Below, piece after piece: positions 33,825 through 46,121 of a stretch of 64,000 bases of DNA; the first letter of the stretch is position 1; each line of letters begins with the position of its first letter. A program made the translations under genes and the position numbers. Source of the stretch: Phaseolus vulgaris (Eukaryota > Streptophyta > Magnoliopsida > Fabales > Fabaceae). The stretch covers positions 29,919,987 through 29,983,986 of the forward strand of contig NC_023749.2 in the NCBI RefSeq assembly GCF_000499845.2, given 5' to 3'. The notes beneath the pieces are model-generated. The model searched no databases, had not been told where the DNA came from, and was given only the letters and a program-made list of their open reading frames with translations.

Positions 33825-34883
33825 TGTTATTAAAGCTTTGATGTCTCCAAATCCATGAAGATTGCTTGAAGACTAGGTTGTTGCCTGTGGGCATGGGTTC
33901 TGGGTAGATTAGAATTTGTCAATCCACTCTTAGCTTAATCCAAAACTGAATCAATCAAGTTCTTTCAAAAGAAAAGTGTTTTTCAAAGTAGTGAAAAACA
34001 ACTTGTTGATTTATCGTTTCAATCGATTGTTTTACACTTGGTGGTTTTGATTTGAAAAAAAATAAAATTGGTTGATCTCACAATCAAGGCCAATTCAATC
34101 GGTTGAATCAAGCTTTCAATCGATTGTTTTTTAAAAATCTTAACATAATTGGTTTAGTTTGGTAAATTTGTTTTCCATGATTCTAAACTGTTTTGGCCCC
34201 TGATTAAAAGTCTTAAACGACTATTTTTGAGGATATATAACTAGTGTTTACATCGCTGAAATTAAGAGAGATCAGATTACCAAAAAGATTAAAAGTTTTT
34301 CAAGATTGCAAGATTGCTTAAGGCTTTGCTTTGCTTAATAGTGGAATAGGGAGCTGCTGTAATCCTTTAGTATCAGGCGTGATCTTTCTAGTTCTTACTT
34401 GTATTTCATTTCATATTTGTTAAACATGTAAGGTACTAGTGTCTACAGTCAGAGGGTGTTCTGACTTGTAGTGTTTGTGTTTCAAAGAGGGTGGGTGTTC
34501 TTTAAGGGTTTAAGATCACCTCTTTGGTGTTAGTGTTGTGTAATCTGTGGTTGATTACCTAGTGGAATACCCAGGGGTTTCTAGGGACTAGATGTAGCTC
34601 AAGTTAAGAGTGAACCAGTATAAACATTGTGTGTGAATCTATCTATCTCTCACTCCTTAAAACTGTTTGAACTGTGTTTTGATAAACTGCTGATAAAAAC
34701 AATTGGTTGATTCGCATAAACAATCGACTGATTTTCTGGAATCAATTTAAAATACTTTTGTTTCTTGGCTGATCTGATTGCTTTTTCTGTGCTTCTTCAT
34801 TAATCTTCATTCTTGTCCAGTATTTTCGAAAATCTTTCATTAAACAATTCACCCCCTTTTGTTTAAAGCCTTTAATTCTAACA
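33825..34883 (+). repeat. Diverged Sirevirus-like solo LTR
   Basis: It begins TGTTATTAAAGCTTTGATGTC, close to the LTR start at 37045, contains GACTAGATGTAGCTC near 34589, and ends TTCACCCCCTTTTGTTTAAAG then ATTCTAACA. Flanks do not form a target duplication. Confidence 0.7.
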
Positions 34884-36336
34884 CAAGGGTCTCTTAAAAT
34901 GAATTTTAAGAATTTATTTCATGTTTTTCAAAACATTGTTTTACTGCATAAAAATTTAATCTGTTATTTGACAAAACAATTGATTCTTTGGCACTGCATC
35001 AAAGTTGCTTGACTTTTTTTGAAATTCAGTTTTAACTCCAAATTCGATTTTGTTCACATTTTCAGTTTTCAACTAATCAGAAAGTGGTTATGTTACTACC
35101 AAGAGTATTTTTAAAAAAAAAAATTGTTCTTTTGAACTTTAATTTATTATTTTTGTAATAGTTCTTAACTATTTTTTGAAAATATTTTTTGATCTGAAAC
35201 CTATAAAAAGGGAGGTTGATCTCAGGTCCAAACACCCTTTACAATTACGATTTGATACAGTTTTCAAGTGTTTTCATTGAGATTTTGAAGTGAGTTTTAG
35301 TTTTTGGAAGTTTTTCTTAAAAACTTTAATTGCTCATGTGTTGGTGCCTTTGGCTTGAAATTCAAGGTTCTTTCAAGTGCTGCAGCTATGAGGGTCCTGG
35401 TTCGAACTTTTGTGTCTGCAATCAAGATGTTTTCCTTGCTAAAATTTTCCTTTTGTAAAAGTGTTTGTATTTGTACTTCTTAATAGAGTTTGTAGAAGTT
35501 AGTGTGTTACTAAAATAGTGTGTTTCAGCTTGTGATCTTGGTTTTTTAAGGGTTAAAAAATTAAGAGGTTTTGTAAAGATTGCTTTGCTTTAGTGGAATC
35601 TATCTTGGTATAAAGTGAGACTAGATGTAGCTCTTATTGAGTCAACCAATATAAAACTGTGTGTGCCTTTCTCCTTTCTTGATCACTACTTTAAATATGA
35701 AATTTGAAAATCTGTGATAAAATAAACCTGATATTTCAAAATTGAATCTTTTGTTTTAACTGCTGCTAGGTTAAATTATATTCTGGGTTTCAAGATTCTG
35801 ATAAGGATTTAATCTTTCTCAATATTCAAATTACCTTTAAGTAATACGTGTGTTAAGATTCAAATAAGCAATCTAGTTCAAGATTCTATCATTTTGAAAA
35901 CTGTTTTCAAAAAGATTTTTGAAAGTTGCTTGTTGAACTTAATTTCTCCACTTCTCTTCAACAGAACTGTTTCAAGTGAAATCTTTTTGACTTGGTTTTG
36001 TTAAAGGTATTAGATCGGAAATCAAATTGAAACGTCTTGTATTTCTTGGTTTTAACCATCAAAGTGTTCCCTTGTTAACTCTTATGCTAAAGGACTAACA
36101 TTGTCATTAATAATTTCTTTGAACAAAAGTCGTAAACTGATAAAGAAATAAATTTTTTGATTCTAAAACCAATCTGTTATATTTCTGAAACTGCATCTTA
36201 AAATCAAGAAATAAATTTGTCTTTCACTAAACCAATCTGTTCTTTTTCTGTCAGGATTTCTTAAATTGCATTCTTTCCAAAAATTTTATTAGTCCAATTC
36301 ACCCCCCTCTTGAACTTAGACTCTAATAATCTCAAC
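34884..36336 (+). repeat. Second copia LTR-like block, different subfamily
   Basis: It shares GACTAGATGTAGCTCTTA and a CAATATAAAACTGTGTGTGCC block (35620-35662) with the other copia LTRs and ends CAATTCACCCCCCTCTTG near 36315. Its start is not clear. No coding sequence is seen. Confidence 0.5.
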
Positions 36337-37044
36337 ACTACGATCACTCACGACTATCCCCCCTTTAACCATCATTGTTCTTTTACTTGGTCAAATAGAA
36401 ACAATGTGTTTAAAACCTAGACATTTAAAGCATTTTTTACTTCAGATTTTGGTGAGTGATTTAGGAGTAGAAGGTTTATCTTTAGAATCTTTATGATGTG
36501 GGGTGGTTTCTTTCTCGAATTTGGAAGGAGAATCTTGGTTTTGAAATTTGTTTTTCCCCTTCCAAGAAGATTTGTAAAAGCCATCATTATAAGTATTTTT
36601 AAAAGAATTTTTCTTCAAAACTTGTGATTCAACCTTGATGGCTAGGTGAACCAATTTTTGTAAAGAAATATACTCAGACAATTCTACAACAACTTGTATT
36701 TCTCGTCGTAATCCACTCACAAATCTAGCAATCTTTGATTCTTCACTTTCATGGAAATCAATTCTACTCAAAGTTACTTATAAATCTTTAAAATACTCGT
36801 TTACATTCCTAGATCCTTGTTGAAGCCGTTGGAGCTTCAACAAGAGTTCCTTCCTATAAAAAGGAGGAACAAACCGCACATGCATGCATAATTTTAAATT
36901 ATTCCAAGAGACCATGGTTGGCCTCTTGTTTAGCCCAATGTCCATTACAGTTTAATGCCACCATTGCATGGCATAGTCCTTAAATTCTAGGGAAGCTAAC
37001 TTAACCTTTTGGTCCTCTTCAACCTCATACACATTAAAAGTTAT
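36337..37044 (-). pseudogene. Gypsy gag fragment
   Basis: Minus-strand reading gives, from 37040 down, a KVKLASLEFKDYAMQWWH block, then NEYFKDL, RIDFHESEESKIARFVSGLR, ELSEYISLQKLVHLAIK and KSSWKGKNKFQNQ, ending in a degenerate zinc knuckle (CFKCLGFKH) near 36400. Stops interrupt it. It is the same family as 46970-49444. Together with the protease piece at 32840-33655 and the 5' region at 40898-41904 it forms one old element split by copia sequence. Confidence 0.75.
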
Positions 37045-38230
37045 TGTTGAACAAGATGCTTTGATGTCTCTAAATCCAAGTGGAAAGCTTGAAGACCTTG
37101 CTGTTGTGTGTGTATGTGTGTTGTCTAGTTGTTTGAAACTTGTTAATGCACTCCTTACGATGATCCAAGTTTATTTGAATCTTTAACCTTTTGAAAAGAT
37201 GGGTTTTCTAAAAGGAAGTTAAATTTCAACAGGTTGTAATTTTGAATGAACAAGTTGTTTGACACTTAGTGGATTTTAAAATGATTTGGAAAAGCTTTGT
37301 CTTTGCCTTTGTTGGCAAACAAATTTCAACAAGTTGAAATTTCGAATCAACAGGTTGTTTGACACTTAGTGTATTTTAAAATGCTTTGGAAAAGCTTTGC
37401 CTTTGCCTTTGCTCTCAAACAAAAATCAATCGATTGTTTTGATAAATCAATCGATTGTTTTTCTGAAAACCTTAACAAAATTTTGTGAAGTGATTTTTCT
37501 GTTTTAAATGATTCTAACAACTTTTGGTTTTTTTGTTTTAACTATTTTAACCATTAGATTGAAAGATAAAAAGGTTGCTTTACGCTCCTATGAATTAACA
37601 AAGTGAGAGAGATCAATCAAAAACAGTTTTCCAGTTTTCAAAGAGCTTTTGGATCATCTCAAATGTGGAATAGGATTGGGTCTTGTATTCTGAACGTTGC
37701 CCTTGTTATTTTCCCAGGTGTATTCTATTCCTTTCTTCCTTCATAATTGTATTTCTGTACTTGTGTTGCCAAGAAGTGTTTCGTGTTCTTGTGGGGATCA
37801 AGATCAACATTCTTGGTGTCGTTTTTTCCAAGGAGTGGTGTGTGTTCTTGAAGGGTTCAAGATCACTATTGGTGTGCGTAGCTTGTAATCTAGGGTTGAT
37901 TACATAGTGAATTCTCAGTGGTTTCTGAGGACTGGATGTAGCTCTCTATTAAGATTGAACTAGTATAACCATTATGTGTGAATCTCCCTATCCTTACACT
38001 CTTTAAACAACTTTAACTATGTTTTTATAAACTACTGATAAAAAAAAATGATTGTTTCGTAAAATCAACAGGTTGATTTTCTACATCAAGCTTAAAAACA
38101 GTTTTATATTTGGCTGGACAAATTTTCCGTTTATTAATTCTATATAGCTTTTCACTTTACCTTCAATACTTAAGAAAATATTTCAAAAAAAATTCAACAC
38201 CCCTCTTGTTTAAGCCCTATAATTCTAACA
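37045..38230 (+). repeat. 5' LTR of copia element B
   Basis: It begins TGTTGAACAAGATGC and ends CTATAATTCTAACA, directly before the primer site ATTGGCATCAAGAG. Paired dyads lie near 37225-37262, 37321-37360 and 37428-37461. Confidence 0.85.
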
Positions 38231-38293
38231 ATTGGCATCAAGAGTTAGGTTCTTAAAACTCATTTAAGTTTTCGATCCTAAACCTTTTTTAAA

Positions 38294-39521
38294 TGGATGA
38301 AAAACTACCCTTTGGGGAGGGTACTTCAATAAACAGGCCACCTCTGTTTTGTGGACTGAATTATCAATTCTAGAAGGTTAAAATGAAAATCTTTGTTGAA
38401 TCAATTGATAGAGGAATCTGGGATGCTATTGTAAATGGCCCTTTTATTCCTATGCTTGAAAAAGATAAAGTTTTTTCTAAAAAACCTTGGTCTCAATATG
38501 ATTGCATTGCCAAGAACATCATCACTTCTGCTTTGAATTCTTATGAATTTTTCAAGGTCTCAAAATGTGCGTCTGCAAAAGAGATGTGGGACATCCTTGA
38601 GGTTACCCACAAAAGCACAATTGATGTGAAGAACAACAAGGACAAAAACCAGCTATCAAACAGGTACAATAACAAGAATGTTAATGAATTTAATTCTACA
38701 ACTACACTTGTTTTGGATATGGTAAACAAGGACACATCAAGGCTGGGTTTCCAAGCAATGTGAGCAAAGAAAAAGGAGGTCACAAGAAGTATAAGAAGAA
38801 AGGAAAATAAAGAAGAACATACAATGATGATTCATCTTCAAGTTCTTCATCAAAAGATGATGAGGAAGCCAATCTTTGTTTCATGGCCAAGGAAGAATCT
38901 GAATCAAGCAGTGTAAGTTCAAGCTTTTCCATTAATGTTTGAAATTATAGCCAACTTCTTGAGGCCTTCAAAGTGACTCATTAAGAAGCTAATAGGTTGA
39001 CCCTTTTGAACAACCAGTTGAAAGGTTTAAACAACTGGTTGGAAAATCGAGTCAAGACTTTGGAAGAAGAGTTTAACCATTCAAAAACTGATTTTGAAAC
39101 TTTGGAAATGATTTATCAAAACTCTTCTTGCGAGTGTGTTGATTCTAGCTTTTGTGAAAACCGTGAATCTCTTCAATTGAAAGTTCATTATCTTTTAAAA
39201 ATTGTGGACAAGTTTCCCTAAGGCTAATAGAATCTTGAAACTGTTCTTGCTTCTCAAAACTGTGTTTTCGGCAAGGCTGGGTTGGGGTTTAATCCAAAAA
39301 TCAAGAACAAACCTTTTTCAAGTTTCTTTAAAAAACAACCTATTGTTTTGTCGAAACAACCGGTTGAAATTTATCATTACTGCATGAAAATGGGCCACAC
39401 CATTAAATTTTGCAACGTAAGGAGGTTTTCTGTTCCCAAAGGTATTTTGAAATGGGTTCCTAAGGTTTCTACTAACATCATTGGATCCAAATTTATAAGG
39501 GGACCAAATCTTGCTTCTTAA
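38294..39521 (+). pseudogene. Sirevirus-like gag, decayed
   Basis: The opening (LPFGEGTSINRPPLFCGLNY, then an in-frame TAG before KVKMKIF) matches the gag at 60416. SIDRGIWDAIVNGPFIP and SALNSYEFFKVSKC follow. Around 38700 a frame change exposes a degraded zinc knuckle (CFGYGKQGHIKAGFP). A coiled-coil-prone part (NNWLENRVKTLEEEF) covers 38997-39221. A second knuckle near 39382 reads YHYCMKMGHTIKFC, with the first Cys lost. At least four stops or shifts make it dead. In the copy at 60416 the last Cys of this knuckle is lost instead. Confidence 0.8.
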
Positions 39522-40479
39522 CATTTTCTTGTAGGTATCCTTGAAAGCCAAGAATTACATTGGGTGTAAGGAATGAAGTCTCAACAGAAAAAGCCTTAAA
39601 GTCAGTTCTTGTGCCTGCACTTTTCAAATGTGTACATCTAGCAGGGTTCTTTGAATGTTAAGAGACATTCTTGGTACATGCATAGTGGTTGGTCAAAAGA
39701 GAAACTTCAAGAATAAAAAGAGTATGTGTGTTTTCATTTATCAATTTATGTAAGTGTGCCTTGTGAGCATATGAACATCTCAAAGTCTTCTTTTTGGGTG
39801 AATCTATTGGGGTTCTCTGTGCAAAGGTATGAACAAATTACATACTGCATTTTTTATCAATTTAAAAGGTAATTTTTTGGGTTCTGAAAAATGTTCTCTT
39901 TGCTGTCACAGTAAAACAACCAATTGTTTTATGAAACAACCGATTGTTTTGCCTCTGGCACCTCTGCATAATGCTGCCAAATTTGCTTGCACATGGTTAA
40001 ACCTATTTCTCTTTTTCAACTTTTAGACAAATATACATCGAGTGTGCCTCTGAATCTGATAATAAAAGAATATATCCAGTTGTTTCCTTGAAAGCTTTAT
40101 ATCATTTTCTATTCTTGAAATGTCAACATTCTGGTTTATGCTTTGTACAAACCTTCTCATCGTTTATTTGTGAGAACAAATAGGGGGAGATGTTTATGCT
40201 TGATTTGGTTGTATTGATAGCTTTAAGACTAATGCATTATGTTGTTGCTGCTCTGCACTTGAAAGCACTTAAACACTTTACCTTTTCTAGTTTTTCTGCT
40301 AATGTTGTATATGCATAACTATGGTGCTTTATTCTAATTTATCTGTTGTTACTATAACTCTATGCACACACTGATTTGCATTAATTCTGCACTGATTTAC
40401 ACTGCTTTTACTGGTTTTTAAGCTTATGGCTTATGCAGAAAACTGGTTTGGTGATCCTTGTTATCCTACTGCTATACTT

Positions 40480-40897
40480 CTTGTCAAACAAATTTCAACA
40501 TGTTGAAATTTCGAATCAACATGTTGTTTGACACTTAGTGGATTTTAAAATGCTTTGGAAAAGCTTTGCCTTTGCCTTTGTTGTCAAACAAAAATCAATC
40601 GATTGTTTCCATAAATCAATCAATTGTTTTTCTGAAAAGCTTAACAAAATTTTGTTAAGTGGTTTTTCTGTTTTAAATGATTCCAACAGAATTTTTAAAA
40701 GATAAAAGGGTTGTTTTACCCTCATACGAATTAACAAAGTGAGAGAGATCAATCAAAAATAGTTTTCAAAGAGCTTTTGGATCATCTCAAGTGTGGAATA
40801 CGATTGGGTCTTGTATTCTTAACTTTGATCTTGTGATTTACCTAGGAGTATTCTATTCCTTTCTTCCTTGATAATTGTATTCCTGTACTTTAAAGAC
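40480..40897 (+). repeat. 3' LTR fragment of copia element B
   Basis: It matches 37319-37775 of the 5' LTR, including the paired dyads and GAGAGAGATCAATCAAAAA, then stops at CTGTACTT. A short internal deletion removes TTTGGTTTTTTTG-type sequence. Confidence 0.8.
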
Positions 40898-41904
40898 TCT
40901 CTAGAAGACAAATGAGTCATAATTTTGAACAAAAGAAAGCAAACAATTAGTAAAAATAACAATTTAATGCACTCACTCACGTGTATCACTCGACTATTTA
41001 GTAAAAGATGGAAAAAAATTTAAATTCACTCAAGGAATATTTGAACTTCAAAAGGTCTACACTTTGTAGCAACACTTCTAGTGAATGAGGTGAAAGCTCT
41101 TATCACCCGCTCACCAAAGAATCCCCAACAAAACTAAAGAAAGATTTGAAGACAAGCAAGAAAAGATAAATGAAAGAAAGCTAAACAAACTTAGAATTTA
41201 GAGGATGACAAAAATTGTAACAAGAAAAACAATAAAAGCATTTATGAAGACTAAAAGAAACTTACTTAAACTTTTGACTATGAAGTTTTGATTTTCTTAG
41301 AAATTGTAAAAGAAAGAAGGATAAAATTCCAGAAATATGAAAACAATTGGCCACATAAAAAGAATCCTCTTTTTAGCAATTGTGAACTTGAAAAGTGAAC
41401 TGCATTCAAATTGTTTTTGTATTTGTTTCTATAGATTTAAAATGTACACATTCTTGACATGCATATTTTTACTTCACTTTCAAATTTTCACAAAAAGAAT
41501 GATATTCAATTCATATGATCAATTGAATTCTTTGTGTGGAGCTAAATCGACTACCACTTAAAAAAACTCTAATTACTTTTAGTTCTTCAAAATTAGAAGC
41601 AAAATAAGTAGAATGGATGTAAAGACTCGTAGAACACTAAGAGCATAAGACTCAAGCAAAAGAAGTAAGGTAAACATAATTAACACAAATAATTCAAAAA
41701 CAGAATTTAAAGTGCTTAATGAATAAAAAGTGGAATTGTAAATGATAAAGAATTTAAAGACTGAATTGAAAGGTGATGAATTGTAAAATGGAATTGAAAT
41801 TGCAGGAAGATAAAAGCATAATTAAAATGTGCTAGAATTTTGAAGTAGAAATCAACTCAAAAGAAATTAAACACAAGATAACCATGCTCTGAATACCACA
41901 TGAT
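40898..41904 (-). other. Gypsy 5' untranslated region with primer site
   Basis: AT-rich noncoding sequence comparable to 49445-50776 of the intact relative. At 41887-41899 the complement reads TGGTATTCAGAGC, close to the initiator-Met tRNA primer site TGGTATCAGAGC. It would belong to the element whose gag lies at 36337-37044. Confidence 0.55.
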
Positions 41905-42938
41905 GTTAGTTAATTTTAAGATTGCACATTTTATGGGTTACTCTTTTGTTTATGAGTTTTGAGATTAGCTGGTGAGCAACCCAAAGAAGATTCCCACTGG
42001 ACACGAACTTAACCAAGTGGTTAAGTAAGTGTGAAGGTCCACTTCTAGAGGGCAAAGTTATACAAACCACATCAACCAGCAGATGACTAAAGAAACATCA
42101 AGCACTTCACAAATAGGCCAGTCATCTCAGTATACAAAGTCAGGCCTCACCAAACCTCGAGAGAGCATCAGTAGAAGAAGAAACAGATATAAACAAAAAT
42201 ATTAGAAGTTCTTCCTTCTTGTCTTTCCACAAGAGAAGTTATGTAAATAAATTGGGCTCACTTTGGGGGGCCAAATAGAAGAATTAACTAGAGTAGTGTG
42301 TGCTTAGTGATTTGAGTAGAGTGTGCTTAGTAATTTGGGCTTGTGCCAAGCCCACCCTAAACCTACCTTCGAGAAGGCTACTCACAAATGACACCCATAC
42401 CCCTCTATCTTGTTCTCCAAGACACTCTTTCCTATAAATAGAGTGTCTTGCCTCATGTATTCACACATTGAAATTGATTATAGAAAAGAAACTTTGTGTG
42501 AGTGTTTAGTGAGTCTGAGTACTCCAATTCTATAGGTCTTATCTTGAGTGTATCACACTTCAAGTGACAGCTCTGCACCACTCATCTTGGAGCTTCCCAC
42601 CCTCCATGTGGCATGACACCATCTCCATATTCATAAGTTTTCTTTCTCTTTAACTTTTCCCTTTTATTCCTTTCGCCTCTTTTTCATTCCATTTGTTTAA
42701 TTCTCCTTCTTTCCATTTGGTCCTTTCTATCTTATGTTCTTTAACTATAAACCTCATCATCATCACACCATATAATTGTTTTTTTCTCTTTTTCCTCCAT
42801 AAGTGAACCTTCACACTTACTTAACCACTTGGCTAATTTCGTGTCTAAAGGGAATTTTCTTTGGGTTTCTCACCATATCTTGCTTAAAATAAAAACTCAT
42901 AAACAAAGTAGAACCCATAAAATGTGCAATCTTACATC
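41905..42938. repeat. Inverted LTR pieces of one gypsy family
   Basis: 41905-42040 (TGTTAGTTAATTTTAAG, GATTGCACATTTTATGGG) is the LTR 3' end in minus orientation. 42200-42938 is the LTR in plus orientation with a TATA box CTATAAATAG at 42432-42441, ending CAATCTTACATCA. The outer ~130 bases of both are reverse complements, so the block looks like a TIR element but is best read as two recombined LTRs. Confidence 0.6.
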
Positions 42939-43600
42939 ACAAAGAGAAAACACAAGTCTGGTGATTAGGATGATGAAGTTGTGGAAATAAAAGATATGAA
43001 AAGAAGCATAAGATGATGAAGAAAGACAAACATAAATGAATAAAAGTATGGAAAAATGGCGTAAGGAAAAGGAAAGAAAAACACAAAGGTGGAGAGATTA
43101 ATAGATGCTTATGGAATAACGAATCACGCCACTTGGAGGAGGAGGAGACTCTAAGATTAGTGGTGAAGAGCCGCCACTTGAAGTGCACAAACACCCAAGA
43201 TAAAACCCAATTTCTAGTAGACAAAGCTCACTAAACACTCTTGTAGACTTTCCTTTCTATTTCGAATTCAAGTGTGAATTACATGAGGCAAGATATCCTT
43301 TATATAGGAGAGAGTGACTTAGGGAGCAAGAGTGAGAGGGGTAGCGGTGTCATTTATGAGAAACCTTCTAGAAGGTGGGTCAAAAAAACCCTAAACCTAG
43401 GTGCACTTGTCATTCAATGTGGGCTTGACACATACCCAATTTATGCTAAGTACACCCCAATTTATGCTAAGTGAACCCTACTTTAGCTTATTCTTCTATT
43501 TGGACCCCTAAAGTGAGTCCAATTTATTTACATAAAATTGTCTTTTAAAAAGACCAGAAGACAGAGCCTTCTGGTGAGCCCAATTTATGCTAAGTGAACC
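42939..43600 (-). repeat. Gypsy LTR, minus orientation
   Basis: It contains CACGCCACTTGGAGG and a minus-strand TATA box (complement CCTATATAAAGG, 43297-43308), and is roughly the reverse complement of 42200-42800. A local direct duplication of CCCAATTTATGCTAAGT occurs three times near 43435-43590. Confidence 0.6.
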
Positions 43601-43782
43601 CTACTCTAACTTATTCTTCTATTTAATTCTCTGGCCTATGTCCAATTCTTCTTCTGTTGAGGTGGGGCTTCTTTTGTCTTGGATGCTGAGATGACTGAGT
43701 TAATTGTAAAGTGTTTGTTGTGTCCTTGGTTATCTCCTTGTCTAATTGGGTTGTATCACTTTGTCAGGCCCTATCTTAGCTC

Positions 43783-44045
43783 GTTCTTGATTTTGGAATT
43801 CTTGTAATTCCTCTAGCTACATAAATTTGGATGCCCTTCTCTTGAGCTCATCAAGGCCAACTATCGACTTTTTGCACAAGTTGTTGACAAACGGGTCTGG
43901 TCTCAATGTTGTCATCATATGGTGGAGAGTAACCTCATTACTCAAATTTCAAATTTTTAAAGCAATTCTCCCAAACCTTTCCATAAATTATTTTAAGGGC
44001 TTACCCTTCTGCCGAATATTGACAAGGACAATAAATGTCAAATAA
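43783..44045 (-). pseudogene. Tat-like gypsy gag fragment
   Basis: Minus-strand reading gives KGKPLK, then FMERFGRIALKI, NLSNEVTLHHMMTTLRPDPF, VNNLCKKSIVGLDELKRRA and SKFM, with stops between blocks. This is the retrotransposon Gag domain of Tat-type Ty3/gypsy elements and aligns with the gag at 53010-53200. Only about 85 codons remain. Confidence 0.6.
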
Positions 44046-44640
44046 TATGGAAGGCTTGTTGTGAACTGCATTTCAGATTTAGCTACTAAGGTTGTGACCT
44101 ACAAATAAGCAATAAAGTAGTTTGTTCACAATAAAATTACACTCCTAAATTATTTTATATCGATTCATCGCATATAAAATTATTAAGAGAGTCTCCTAAA
44201 TATCGATTCCTCACATATTTATAAAAAATCTATCATTAGGATTAAATGTTGATAGCAATTAACATTTCAAATATATTCCTAACATTCAAATATGTTAAGC
44301 ATTATCATTTGGGTCAGAAACTTAGACATACTTTTCAGTCAAATCTAAGGATCTAAATCATGATAAACAAGCATTACAAATAAAATGATAATACCAATCA
44401 TCAATAAAGAACAAAATATTATATTTAAATATCACCTCAATGCATAAGATTTTGAATAGATTACCCAAATCCCAAAGGATAGAATTAGTCACTCATGTTG
44501 GCCATCACAAGCATGGAAAGTAAGAAAAGAAGATCCAGGATGTTTCTCCTTGATGGTTGCTTCCTCTAGGGTTTTATATCACCTCATATTCTCCCAATTG
44601 ATGTTTAGGGTTGTGGCTCATGCCTCATATTTAACCTAGT
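44046..44640. other. Unassigned AT-rich stretch
   Basis: No domain, tandem repeat or element end was recognised. Confidence 0.3.
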
Positions 44641-45890
44641 TGGGGTTGGGCTAAGTGACTTCTCGTCAAGGCATGATTGGGCTCGCTTGGGCAATTTAGA
44701 GGAAAAAAGGCATAGCGTGTCTGGAGTGATCTCGCCTAGGCGTAACTCAGCTCACTTGGGTGAGATCCTCTAGGAGATTCTGTCTTAAGCAAGTTTTTGG
44801 AGCGTTCCAACTTTCCCTTTTTATCTTATATATTATCATTTTGCCCTTTCATCTCCATTTATCCCTATAATCATGAAATTAACACAAATTTGGGAATAAA
44901 TCGTTCTGATTCATATTATAATTACAAAATATGTAAAAAGGTATAAATTCATAAATTAGGGGTTATATTATAGTTATCTTATCAATTAATATCCATAAAT
45001 GTTTGTATTTTAATATAAAATATTACTGAAATAAGGCACTTATCAGTGTTGCAGTGCTTTTTGTACGACCCATTTTCTGTAACACTATAAGTATAACAAA
45101 TTCTCAAACATATCAATAATCACAATTTGTTTTCTACTTTCATAATGTTGCATCTAATGAAAATTACCAAGGATTCACATAATTAACACTAAAATCTTTC
45201 CTTTAAGAATTTTATCAAACCCTTGATGGGCACTCCTAAAAATGAATTTAATGAGCAATTAGAACCTATTCAACCATCTAATTTATCAACATCTTTCAAA
45301 TGGTATTCAACCAAAACTATGCAATAAAAAATGTACCAGAAATTTAAGACCGTCATCATGAACCCTAAAACCCCCAGACTACAAAAAATGTAATACAAAA
45401 CAATAATCAATAGTTTGAAATAAGAATTAAAGCATAGAATAGATACAAGAACACTTATATGGCACAAATTAAGCTAGATATTCGGAACTTGGAAGAGAAA
45501 AACTTGAGATTTAGCAAATATTTAAGGAGAAAAATTGCAAGTTAGGATTAATCTCACCAAGGGTTTATGAAATTGGGACAAAATGGTCCCTTTCTCATGT
45601 TTTTAAAAACACTGTAAGTGGAATCTCGCCTGAGCAAGATTTATCTCCTTTGGGCGAGATTGCTCCAGAGAGCATCCCTCTTAAAATGCCTAACTCGCCC
45701 AAGCGAGCTATATCACGCTTGGGCGAGTTTCCCTGCACAAAAAATCTTGAATTTTCCCAAAAACATGGATTTATCAACAAAAAAATCAAAATAGAAATTA
45801 AAATAACAAATCAATAATAAAAAAATAAAAATATATATAGGTTACCTCCTAATAAGCGCTTTGTTTAACGTCATATAACTTGATGACTTT
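44641..45890. repeat. LTR-like sequence with CTCGCC palindromes
   Basis: 44660-44780 and 45610-45740 both carry CTCGCCCAAGCGAGCT-type inverted motifs. Between them lies AT-rich noncoding sequence. GGTTACCTCCTAATAAGCGC at 45840 resembles the conserved end of Athila-type internal regions. Assignment to Athila-like gypsy is tentative. Confidence 0.4.
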
Positions 45891-46121
45891 TGTACCGACC
45901 AGTCCTCGGACGTAGTTGACCGTTAGTAATGATGATGGGGCCACGTAAGCTGGGTCCCACAAGCAGCGAGAACCAGTGTCTCACAAGGCACGTGAGTCAA
46001 GGTGTCGAGGAGTGGTCAGGCGTCGATCACCGGGATGTACTGATGTGTCCTGGGCAATATATTGAGGGCGATGAGACGTCAAACATTAGTGACTCAAACA
46101 ACGGGGCTGGGCCACGAGAAG

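Larger units (their letters stand above)
37045..40897 (+). mobile_element. Sirevirus-like copia element B, pol deleted
   Basis: It has a complete 5' LTR (37045-38230), a primer site, a decayed gag (38294-39521), no recognisable pol, a polypurine tract (AAATAGGGGGAGA near 40180) and a fragment of the 3' LTR (about 40480-40897). It sits inside the minus-strand gypsy gag. The 3' LTR is incomplete at both ends, so a target duplication cannot be tested. Confidence 0.8.

Noticed and set aside
41905..42938. TIR DNA transposon (MITE or Mutator-like)
   Set aside because: The inverted ends are LTR ends next to a primer site; the interior is LTR with a TATA box, and no target duplication is visible.
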